Positions 15,924 to 22,629 of a DNA stretch of 23,326 nucleotides are shown piece after piece. The stretch is from NCBI GenBank assembly GCA_003315675.1, contig NIZU01000040.1, positions 1-23,326 of the forward strand. Direction: 5' to 3'. The translations under genes and the position numbers were made by a program. Below the pieces are notes generated by a model, which worked only from the letters and a program-made list of their open reading frames with translations, had not been told where the DNA came from and made no database searches. The first letter of the stretch is position 1; every line of letters begins with the position of its first letter. The DNA is from Methanocorpusculum sp. MCE. GTDB taxonomy: Archaea > Halobacteriota > Methanomicrobia > Methanomicrobiales > Methanocorpusculaceae.

Positions 15924-17507
15924 TTATACAACAGCGATGTTTTTCGTTACGAGCGTGTAGTCGTTGGGGTAAATGGTGTATCACGTTACCGACGAACGCG
16001 TCGCATCGTTTTCCACTGCATAGAACACGAAGATGAGCGGGCAGTCAATCTGCGCCTGTTCCTGGATCTTGTCGTAGAGCTCTGCTCTCCTGGTCTGATC
16101 AAAGGTCGACCGTGCGGCAAGGATCCATTCATCCATCTGCGGGTTCGAGTAGTGGGTCCAGCCGGAGGCGTATGTCCCGGTCGAGAGATAGTGACCGCTG
16201 ATGAAGTAGTCCGGATCCCCGGTTGGCGCCGTGACCCAAGTATAGAGCGCCATATCGTAGGTTCCCGATTTCACGTCTGCTTTGATCGCGCTCGATTCGG
16301 CGTGTTTCGTCGTGACCGTGATGCCGAGCTTCTCATACTGGGCCGCGATTACCTCCAGGCATGCCGGAAGGGCCGCACGGTTCGTATAGGTCATTATCTC
16401 GATGGTGAACGGTTCGCCGTTATAATACAGTTTCCCATCGGTTCCTTTGGTGATTCCTGCTTTGGCAAGGAGTTCAAGAGCTTTTGCCTGATCGTTGTCG
16501 TAGCTGGTGATCTTGTCGTTTGCGTTCCACGGCATGGTATTCGTAAACATACCTACCGCAGGAGAACCCGCCACGCCTTCAAGCGCGGTATCCACGATTT
16601 CCTGACGGTTCAGTGCGTAGCTGAGGGCCTGGCGAACGTTCACGTCATCGAACGGAGCTTTTCCGCCGTTGATGTAGATGAAATATGTCCGAAGCGTCTC
16701 TTTGGATGCCACATCGGTGGAGGTGCCTGATTTCAGGGAAGCATATTCGCTTGGGAGAATATCCTTTGTGATATCGACATCGCCGGACTTCAGCATAAGC
16801 GTTCGTGCGGTTGCGTCGGCGTTGTAGATCATGGAGAGTTTCGCAGCTTTCGGCGTGCCGCCCCAATACTTGTCGTTTCTGACGAGATCCATGCTTGCAC
16901 CCGATTCAAACGAAACGAACGCATAGGGTCCGGTCCCAACCGGCTGCTTGTCGACATCGACGATGTTCGGACTGATGATCGACATGATCGGGTCGACGAG
17001 CGAGGCGATGAGCGGAGCATACGGTTCGGTCGTTTCGATTACGATCGTGTAGTCGTCCGTTTTTCTCACGTCTTTGATGAACGAATACTCGGACTAACGG
17101 CTGTTCGAGGAGTTAAAGACCCGGTTGAACGAATAGATCACCGCGTCGGCGTTGAACGGCGTTCCGTCGTGGAAGACTACGCCCTTGCGAAGCGTGATTT
17201 CCCATTCGGTCTCGCCCAATGCTATGTAGCTGGTTGCCAGCTCGGGTTTGAGTTCCATGTTTTCGTCATCGTAGAAAAGCGTTTCGTAGATGCCCGCTTC
17301 CCGCACATACCAACCCTCCTACCCATTGGCAGGGTCAAGACTGCCGCTTGAGTCGGGACCGAAGTTCATGACGACGCGAAGCGTGCTGTCATCGTTGCCT
17401 GACTGCACGCAGCCGGCACAGATTACAATAGCTCCAATCAGTACGCCCGCAATACAGAGTGCGGCAAATCCGTTGACGGATAGGCCCTCGAAAATACGTT
17501 TTTTCAT
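15924..17507 (-). pseudogene. Family-5 solute-binding lipoprotein 2, with three in-frame stops
   Basis: This is a close paralogue of binding protein 1. From ATG 17507 there is a signal peptide with lipobox CAGC (cysteine 33) and the family core (EWEITLRKGVVFHDGTPFNADAV, then YFIYINGGKAPFDDVNVRQALS). Three stops interrupt one reading frame: TAG at 17319-17321, where the paralogue has tryptophan in NGWEGW; TAG at 17094-17096, after SNSR; and TGA at 15981-15983, near the C-terminus before YTIYPNDYTLVTKNIAVV. The natural stop is at 15924. The paralogue keeps sense codons at all three places. The stops are of two kinds at unrelated contexts, so pyrrolysine or selenocysteine recoding is unlikely. 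GGTG about eight bases before the ATG is the ribosome binding site. Confidence 0.9.
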
Positions 17508-17537
17508 AACAACACACCAAGGTTATAATTATTTTTA

Positions 17538-17578
17538 TATTTGTAATACTATATTAACAGATTTAGCACATTCGTATG
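17538..17578 (-). promoter_or_regulatory. Conserved promoter/operator block of binding protein 2
   Basis: On the minus strand the order is CATACGAAT (17570-17578), 12 bases, then TTAATATAGTATTACAAATA (17538-17557), which contains TAATA-TAG-TATTA. It starts about 30 bases before the ATG at 17507. Compared with the block before binding protein 1, the two conserved parts differ at one base. It also lies close to the start of the divergent MFS gene, so it could affect both. Confidence 0.65.
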
Positions 17579-17628
17579 CTTAATATTTGTTGAAATTCAA
17601 CAAACGTAAGATTAAACAAATAAATAGA

Positions 17629-18849
17629 ATGCGTGACTATCAATACTCATCTTCAGGCGACTCCATGCGTCATACCTACGATATTAAAATTACCGGAGCA
17701 ATAAGCGGTCATTTTCTGATCGATCTGTATACGCCGATCCTGCCGGTGATTCTCCCTCTCCTCATTACCAATATGGGGCTCTCGTATTTGCTTGCAGGGC
17801 TTGTCGTTACCGTATTCAATGTCGTCTCGTCGGTCACCCAGCCGTTTATCGGGCTTTACGGAGACCGGACCGGTAAATGGGTCAGCGTGCCGTTCTGCGT
17901 TCTGCTCGGCAGTGTGGGGATCTCCCTGTCCGTTCTGGCGAACAACTACCTGATCGTCCTGCTGCTTGTCGGCGGTGCGGCTGTCGGTCATGCCCTCTTC
18001 CATCCTTCAGCGATGGCCCTCGTCCATAAACTGAGTCCTCCTGCAAAGAAGGGATTGTACAACTCGATCTTTACCACGAGTGGAAGCATCAGTTATTCGC
18101 TCGGCCCGATGATCGCCGGGCTTTTCATTACGTTCGGCGGTCTGCCGTCGGTCGCCTGGATGATGGTTCCAGGAATCGTCGGGGCGGCATGGATCTACCG
18201 GAATGACCGCCGCACCGGAACTGTTGAGCCGATCAAAAAAGAGCCGGTCGAAAAGAAACAGGTCCATGGAAACAACTGGTGGATAACGGCCGGTCTGGTT
18301 GTGACGGTGTGTGCTCTGCGGGCATGGGCGTATGTCGGGGTCATCACGTATCTGCCGACACTGCTTCTCTTCTGGTATCAGGGGATCGACGCCTTCACGA
18401 CGTCAGTCATCATTTCTGTCATGCTGTTCTCCGGCGTGTTCGGACAGGTGGCCGGCAGCTATCTTTCCGACCGGTTCGGCCGAAAGAAGGTCCTGATTCT
18501 CGGATTTCTCTGTGCGGTCCCGTGTTTCTGCCTGATATTCCTCACGACCGGGTGGTCGATGTATGCCGGGATCATGCTGTATGCATTCTTTGCAAGCTTC
18601 TGTTATGTGGCCTCGGTGACGATGACCCAGGATCTTCTTCCGGGCAGTGTCGGGTTTGCCTCGGGTCTCACGCTTGGTCTTTCGATGGGGATCGGCGGAG
18701 TTGGTGCGGCCCTGATTGGGTGGGCGGCGGATGTCATGGGTTCCCTGCCGGACGCGATGTTTCTGCTGATCGTACCGACCATTCTCTGTCCGATCCTCGC
18801 GCTTTTTATCAAATACTCGGATAAACCGGCCAAGGCCGCCGAAGAGTGA
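17629..18849 (+). CDS. Fosmidomycin-resistance-like MFS exporter
   Basis: This is a 12-helix major facilitator protein of about 406 residues in the plasma membrane, resembling the Fsr (fosmidomycin resistance) group. Features are SGHFLIDLYTPILPVILPLL in helix 1, the loop 2-3 motif GLYGDRTGKW, a central polar loop (EPIKKEPVEKKQ), the second-half repeat SYLSDRFGRKK, and a short polar tail. Archaea make isoprenoids by the mevalonate route, so fosmidomycin itself is not the expected substrate; export of some small molecule is inferred. The start is uncertain: ATG 17629, ATG 17665 (just before HTYDIKITGAISG) or TTG 17587 are possible, and none has a clear ribosome binding site. It is divergent from binding protein 2 and the frame is intact. 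Confidence 0.85.
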   Translation: MRDYQYSSSGDSMRHTYDIKITGAISGHFLIDLYTPILPVILPLLITNMGLSYLLAGLVVTVFNVVSSVTQPFIGLYGDRTGKWVSVPFCVLLGSVGISLSVLANNYLIVLLLVGGAAVGHALFHPSAMALVHKLSPPAKKGLYNSIFTTSGSISYSLGPMIAGLFITFGGLPSVAWMMVPGIVGAAWIYRNDRRTGTVEPIKKEPVEKKQVHGNNWWITAGLVVTVCALRAWAYVGVITYLPTLLLFWYQGIDAFTTSVIISVMLFSGVFGQVAGSYLSDRFGRKKVLILGFLCAVPCFCLIFLTTGWSMYAGIMLYAFFASFCYVASVTMTQDLLPGSVGFASGLTLGLSMGIGGVGAALIGWAADVMGSLPDAMFLLIVPTILCPILALFIKYSDKPAKAAEE

Positions 18850-18891
18850 GGCGTCTTCCCTCTGACTGCGGATCTGAGTTCTGCGTGCGAG

Positions 18892-18901
18892 AATAAATTT
18901 A
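18892..18901 (+). promoter_or_regulatory. TATA box of the 44-residue gene
   Basis: AATAAATTTA is centred about 32 bases before the ATG at 18929, which predicts transcription starting around 18923 with almost no leader. It is the main support for expression of the small gene. Confidence 0.5.
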
Positions 18902-18928
18902 TGTCCAAAAAATACCATACAGAAAATA

Positions 18929-19063
18929 ATGGCATTTGATTTTGTAGATTTCGATGACAACTCCATCCGATTTGCAGATAAGACCGATAAAAAGAGACCC
19001 AGTGAGCATTTTCCGAAAAAGGCTGATATCAAAGGAATGAAAACCAAGAATAAACGCAAGTGA
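18929..19063 (+). CDS. Small basic protein, 44 residues, unknown function
   Basis: A short open frame gives MAFDFVDFDDNSIRFADK at the start and ends in KGMKTKNKRK. The N-terminal half is acidic and aromatic, and the C-terminal half is strongly basic (KKRPSEHFPKKADIKG), a charge split seen in small nucleic-acid or ribosome-associated proteins. I recognise no family. It has a well-placed TATA box (18892-18901) and is followed at once by T-rich sequence (19064-19087), so it looks like an independent transcription unit between the MFS gene and metG. No ribosome binding site is visible, which fits a leaderless transcript. The call rests on composition and signals, not on homology. Confidence 0.6.
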   Translation: MAFDFVDFDDNSIRFADKTDKKRPSEHFPKKADIKGMKTKNKRK

Positions 19064-19106
19064 TTTTCTTTCAAAAATCTTTTTTTCTCCGTTCCGTATC
19101 CGGAAC
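19064..19106 (+). terminator. T-rich terminator region after the small gene
   Basis: Runs of T at 19063-19072 and 19079-19087 follow the small gene's stop, then a hairpin GTTCCG-TATC-CGGAAC at 19091-19106. Archaeal termination commonly uses T-runs alone, so the T-runs are the likely signal and the hairpin an extra. Confidence 0.45.
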
Positions 19107-19220
19107 GAATTGAAACCTGAATTTGACCATTGGCAAATATACTTCCCCACACTCCGAAGCAGAAAAGACCATAGAATGTAGGGGTATTTTGAAAAGTTCG
19201 TGACTCACGATACAAGCAGG

Positions 19221-19246
19221 TTGCATATTCTATGCAAGAAAAAAAG
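19221..19246 (-). terminator. T-run and inverted repeat after metG
   Basis: On the minus strand the metG stop is followed by TTCTTTTTTTC (19238-19248) and then the perfect inverted repeat TTGCATA-GAA-TATGCAA (19221-19237). The T-run would suffice as an archaeal terminator; the hairpin lies after it, not before it. Confidence 0.4.
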
Positions 19247-19256
19247 AATTTGAAGA

Positions 19257-21278
19257 TCAGTGGACTTTGGTTCCTTCCGGCACATCCTTCAGCGGAACAA
19301 GAAGCGATGCCTCTTCGCCTGCGGCAAACAGCATCCCGTTGCTTTCCTCGCCCCGGAACTTCGCCGGCTTCAGGTTCACGACCACGATGATCTTCTTATC
19401 CACCATCTCTTCAGGCGTATAGACATCGGCGATGCCCGAGACGATCTGTCTGACCTCGGTCCCGATATCCACCTGCAGACGCAGAAGTTTCGTTGTCTTT
19501 GGAACTCTCTCCGCTTTCACGACCCTTCCCACACGGAGATCGAGCTTTGCCACATCGTCTATTGTTATGATCTCTTCCGAGATTGGTTCTATTACTGCTT
19601 CCATAGTATCTTTTCCTGCTGCTTTCTTCTTCGAATCCTCTGCCCGCTTCGCAAGCAGAGCCTCCATCTCCTCACGCTGCTTGTCCTCGATTCTCGCAAA
19701 CAGCGGCTTCACATCGCCAAGTGTCGTGTTCTCGAACGGAACCAGCGCATCGCTGATCGGGCGGGTTTCCACGAGATCGGTATAGCCGAGCATCTCCCAA
19801 AGCTTGTGGGAAGACGCCGGCATCACCGGCTGCATGACCAGAGCGCACGCCTTCACGATCTGGAGACAGTTCTTTAATATCTGTGCAGCTGCGTTTGGAT
19901 CCTCCTTGATCAGCTTCCAGGGTGCCGCGTTCGAGATGTATCCGTTTCCGTATGCCGCGAGAAGAAGGATGCCGTCGACCGCTGCCTTGAACTCGAAGGC
20001 GCGAACCGCCTCTTCGATTCCGGCAAGCGAGCGTTCTATTTCGGCAAAGATTTCCGCCTCGACCGGGACCTGCGGCACGTCGCCGAACTTGGTCTTGACC
20101 AGGCTCATGCTCCTGTTCGCGAAGTTCCCGAACGTGTTCACGAGCTCGTTATTGATCCGTGCCTGGAACTCATTCCATGAAAAGTCCAGTTCGCGGGTGT
20201 GGCTCGTATAAGCGAGGAGATAATACCGCAGATAGTCCGCCGGCAGGCCCTTGTCGAGATAATCATCTTTGGTCCAGACAACGTTTCCTTTCGACTTGGA
20301 GAACTTCTCGCCGTCGATCGTGACCATGCCGCTCGCAACGACCGCGGACGGCGGCTGATACCCGGCTCCGTGCAGCATTGCCGGCCAGAAGACGCAGTGG
20401 TGATAGATGATGTCGGAACCGATGAAGTGGACCCGGTCTCCCTCGCACCAGTATTTCTGCCAGCTGTTTCCGGTCGCATTTGCCCACTCTTCGGTGAAGG
20501 AGATGTATCCGATCGGGGCATCGACCCAGACATAACAGACGTGGTCGTCGGATCCCGGGAACTTGACGCCCCAGTCCATCATTCTGGTGATGCACCAGTC
20601 TTTGAGCTCGTTTTCTACCCAGCCGATGGCGTAGTTTCTTGCGTTCAGCGTTCCGCCGAGGGTCGGCAGATACTCCAGAAGATAGTCACGGAAGCTGCTG
20701 AGCTTGAAGTAGTAATGTTTCTGCTCGCGGAGTTCGGCTTTGGTCCCGCAGGTTGCACAGACGGGGTCGAGGATCTCTCCGGGTTCGAGGTGCCGGCCGC
20801 ATCCCGAGTCGCATTCATCGCCGCGTGCGTGTTCTCCGCAGTAGGGGCAGGTGCCTTCGACGTACCGGTCGGGGAGGAAGCGTTTGCATTTGGGGCAGTA
20901 GCTTTGCTGGATGGTCCGTTCGTAAACATATCCGCGGTCGATGAGGGTCTGGAGGATGGAGACGGTCCGGTGGTGGTTGGTCGGATCATCGGTCATCCCG
21001 AACCGGTCGAATGCGATGCCCATGGATTTGAAGACGGCGTCGAAGTGGGCGTGGTATGTTTCGGATACGGCGCGGGGCGTGGTTTTTTCGGCCTCGGCAG
21101 TGACGACGATGGGGGTCCCGTGGTTGTCGGATCCGCAGATAAAGACGATGTCGTCGCCGAGACGCCGGAGGTAGCGTACGTAGAAATCGCCGGGGATGTA
21201 CGTCCGGAGGTGCCCGAGGTGGCAAAAACCGTTTGTATAGGGCAGACCGCACGTAACGACAGTGGGCTTATTGGTCAT
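19257..21278 (-). CDS. metG: Methionyl-tRNA synthetase with fused C-terminal tRNA-binding domain
   Basis: The enzyme charges tRNA-Met in the cytoplasm. The 673-residue protein is a class I synthetase with the HIGH-type motif PYTNGFCHLGH (residues 13-23) and the KMSKS-type motif KFSKSK (325-330). The connective insert holds two zinc knuckles: cysteines 128/131 with 144/147, and 156/160 with 174/177. The anticodon-binding helical domain follows. A linker rich in lysine and glutamate (about 535-565) then leads to an OB-fold tRNA-binding domain (TIDDVAKLDLRVGRVVKAE to the end) that also aids dimerisation in homologues. The chosen start, ATG 21278, has a TATA box 29 bases upstream (21303-21311), so the message is probably leaderless. 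The frame is intact. Confidence 0.97.
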   Translation of the reverse strand: MTNKPTVVTCGLPYTNGFCHLGHLRTYIPGDFYVRYLRRLGDDIVFICGSDNHGTPIVVTAEAEKTTPRAVSETYHAHFDAVFKSMGIAFDRFGMTDDPTNHHRTVSILQTLIDRGYVYERTIQQSYCPKCKRFLPDRYVEGTCPYCGEHARGDECDSGCGRHLEPGEILDPVCATCGTKAELREQKHYYFKLSSFRDYLLEYLPTLGGTLNARNYAIGWVENELKDWCITRMMDWGVKFPGSDDHVCYVWVDAPIGYISFTEEWANATGNSWQKYWCEGDRVHFIGSDIIYHHCVFWPAMLHGAGYQPPSAVVASGMVTIDGEKFSKSKGNVVWTKDDYLDKGLPADYLRYYLLAYTSHTRELDFSWNEFQARINNELVNTFGNFANRSMSLVKTKFGDVPQVPVEAEIFAEIERSLAGIEEAVRAFEFKAAVDGILLLAAYGNGYISNAAPWKLIKEDPNAAAQILKNCLQIVKACALVMQPVMPASSHKLWEMLGYTDLVETRPISDALVPFENTTLGDVKPLFARIEDKQREEMEALLAKRAEDSKKKAAGKDTMEAVIEPISEEIITIDDVAKLDLRVGRVVKAERVPKTTKLLRLQVDIGTEVRQIVSGIADVYTPEEMVDKKIIVVVNLKPAKFRGEESNGMLFAAGEEASLLVPLKDVPEGTKVH

Positions 21279-21302
21279 GGGGTAATATTTGGCGCGGATG
21301 GG

Positions 21303-21311
21303 TATTAAATA
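21303..21311 (-). promoter_or_regulatory. TATA box of metG
   Basis: TATTTAATA on the minus strand is centred about 29 bases before the metG ATG at 21278. This predicts a leaderless transcript and supports the chosen start. Confidence 0.6.
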
Positions 21312-21324
21312 CTTGATTGGCGGG

Positions 21325-21389
21325 GCGAGCCGCCAGGCTCGCCCTCAGCCGAGCAAGTCGAGAGACTTGCGAGCAAATCTTTGATTTGC
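21325..21389. repeat. Composite hairpin repeat, copy 3
   Basis: There are three hairpins in a row: A is GCGAGCC-GCCA-GGCTCGC (21325-21342), then linker CCTCAGCCGA, B is GCAAGTC-GAGA-GACTTGC (21353-21370), then GA, and C is GCAAATC-TTT-GATTTGC (21373-21389). All stems are perfect seven-base pairings. Bases 21344-21395 recur exactly at 21519-21570. Confidence 0.8.
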
Positions 21390-21401
21390 GACTGTTGGGG
21401 G

Positions 21402-21452
21402 CTACCCCGAAGGGGTTGCCTTAGCTTGAGCAAGTTTTCGAAGGAAACTTGC
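21402..21452. repeat. Composite hairpin repeat, copy 4
   Basis: Hairpin A is ACCCC-GAA-GGGGT within 21402-21418. The linker CCTTAGCTTGA follows. Hairpin B (21430-21452) has a long stem GCAAGTTT/AAACTTGC extended by a T-G wobble pair and a C-G pair around a GAA loop. It is then followed by GAG as in the other copies. Confidence 0.78.
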
Positions 21453-21497
21453 GAGTTCGGGTTGGACGTGGAACGCGGACGACCTTGGCGGAGGCGG

Positions 21498-21564
21498 GTT
21501 GGCGACGGAGTCGCCGAACTCAGCCGAGCAAGTCGAGAGACTTGCGAGCAAATCTTTGATTTGC
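21498..21564. repeat. Composite hairpin repeat, copy 5
   Basis: Hairpin A is GGCGAC-GGA-GTCGCC, with flanking GTT/AAC pairing after a one-base bulge (21498-21519). The linker CTCAGCCGA follows, then hairpin B GCAAGTC-GAGA-GACTTGC (21528-21545) and hairpin C GCAAATC-TTT-GATTTGC (21548-21564). Hairpins B and C are identical to copy 3. Confidence 0.8.
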
Positions 21565-21574
21565 GACTGTGGGG

Positions 21575-21610
21575 GAGTCACGAATCTTAGTCGAGCAAGT
21601 CGACAGACGT
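21575..21610. repeat. Composite hairpin repeat, degenerate copy 6
   Basis: GAGTCACGAATCTTAGTCGA followed by GCAAGTCGACAGACGTGTGC keeps the linker (CTTAGTCGA) and the GCAAGTC arm. The right arm reads GACGTGTGC where GACTTGC is expected, so the stem is damaged. Confidence 0.55.
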
Positions 21611-21637
21611 GTGCGTGTTTCTGTAATCCTTCTTCAC

Positions 21638-21881
21638 GGTTGACGGCAGACGGCAGACGTCAGGTTGTTTTTATGGAAAACAGATACCCCTGGAATTTTT
21701 TGGGACCTTTTTATTCTTTCTTTTTTTTTGACTTTGTGTTAAATATATATAGTTTTAGAAAGAAAGAAATTACACAAGAGTATTTTGGCATCGCATCTCT
21801 CTGACGGAGAGTGTGGCTCGATTTTTCAGGGTAGTTCTTTTTTCTGAAAAGACAGGTGACGTCTGCCGTCTGATGTCAACC
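21638..21881. mobile_element. Possible MITE: 244-base segment with 25-base terminal inverted repeats
   Basis: The left arm 21638-21662 reads GGTTGACGGCAGACGGCAGA then CGTCA. The right arm, read as reverse complement of 21857-21881, is the same except AT for GG at two positions, so 23 of 25 bases match. The 194-base interior is T-rich and non-coding. I see no clear target-site duplication, so an insertion remnant or a regulatory structure are alternatives. Confidence 0.4.
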
Positions 21882-22152
21882 CGGAGTCGTCGGGGTTGGA
21901 GGATATTTGAGTGGGATGCGGGTTTGTGGTGGTAGTGAGTGGGGCTCGGGAAAGAGGATAAGTTTAGTAAGTGAGCTTAAGAAGCTACAACTCCCTAAAC
22001 TAACCAAGGACCCTAATTTCGATAGTACATCACTACGCGGAAAAGATGATTAGTTATCAATTAAAATCTTAACCGAAAAAATCTAAGGTTTGTCATATTT
22101 TTATCACATTCTTTACTCACCAAGGATAATATTGATTAGAATTTTAGAGACA

Positions 22153-22160
22153 GATATAAA
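22153..22160 (+). promoter_or_regulatory. TATA box of the ParB-like gene
   Basis: GATATAAATA lies about 40 bases before the ATG at 22197. GGAG at 22186-22189, spaced seven bases from the ATG, serves as ribosome binding site on a short leader. Confidence 0.5.
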
Positions 22161-22196
22161 TAGGAGAGAATAATAATTGAACGTTGGAGATATAAA

Positions 22197-22629
22197 ATGA
22201 GTGATAATATTGAAACAAAATGGATAGCTGTACCAAATCTTTTGCTAGATATTGAGAATCCTCGTTTGGATCCTGTAGAAAATCAACATGCTGCTATTTT
22301 TGAAATGATGGATAAAGAAGGAGAGTCAATAATTGAGTTAACAAAAAGCCTCATAGAAATGGGTTATGTCCCGTATGAACTTCCAATAGTATATCCTAAT
22401 GCAATAGAGTCAGGAACATATATCGTGAAAGAAGGAAATCGAAGAATCATTGCTCTCAAACTTCTTGCAGAACCAGACATTTTATCTGAAAAAAAATCTC
22501 AAATATTATAAAGAATTTAAAAAATTAAATAAAGATTATGCTCATAATCCAATAGAAAGCGTTCTCTGTTATTTCTCAGAGGATTTAGAACAAATAGATA
22601 AAGAGAATATCTATCAACCCATTTTTTAA
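22197..22629 (+). pseudogene. ParB-like N-terminal domain protein, frameshifted and truncated
   Basis: The start encodes a ParB/Srx-type domain: VPNLLLDIENPRLDP, then SIIELTKSLIEMGYVPYELPIV, and the hallmark VKEGNRRIIALKLL (about residues 76-90), equivalent to the GHRR box that binds nucleotide in ParB relatives. At an A8 run (22489-22496) the frame shifts. The first frame stops at 22511, while removing one A gives EKNLKYYKEFKKLNKDYAHNP and continues to TAA at 22629. The joined product of about 143 residues is short for such proteins, and IS sequence follows, so the 3' part is probably lost. The gene and its surroundings are markedly AT-rich, pointing to transfer; its relatives often occur in defence or mobile loci, but nothing here confirms such a role. 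Confidence 0.65.

Larger units (their letters stand above)
21279..22196. other. Long non-coding region between metG and the ParB-like gene
   Basis: I find no supportable gene in these 918 bases. It holds the metG TATA box, a cluster of composite hairpin repeats (21325-21610), a 244-base segment bounded by 25-base inverted repeats (21638-21881), and an AT-rich lead-in to the ParB-like gene from about 21955. A 43-codon frame at 21673-21804 lies inside the inverted-repeat segment, but it is dominated by a T-tract and lacks convincing signals. Confidence 0.75.

Noticed and set aside
15924..17507. Pyrrolysine or selenocysteine readthrough explaining the in-frame stops in binding protein 2
   Set aside because: The locus shows TAG, TGA and (in binding protein 1) TAA stops alongside frameshifts, a lost start codon and a Walker A change. 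The paralogue has ordinary residues at the sites, and no pyl or sec signal is seen in the window.
20199..21308. Long plus-strand frame opposite metG (about 369 codons)
   Set aside because: It is an antisense shadow of the intact metG gene, created by codon bias; its translation shows no domain and it overlaps the metG promoter.
21325..21610. CRISPR array in the repeat cluster
   Set aside because: The repeated units are back-to-back hairpins with variable stems, not identical direct repeats separated by unique spacers of uniform length, and no cas gene is present.
21673..21804. 43-codon frame inside the inverted-repeat segment
   Set aside because: It consists largely of phenylalanine codons from a T-tract, and lacks a ribosome binding site and a well-placed promoter.
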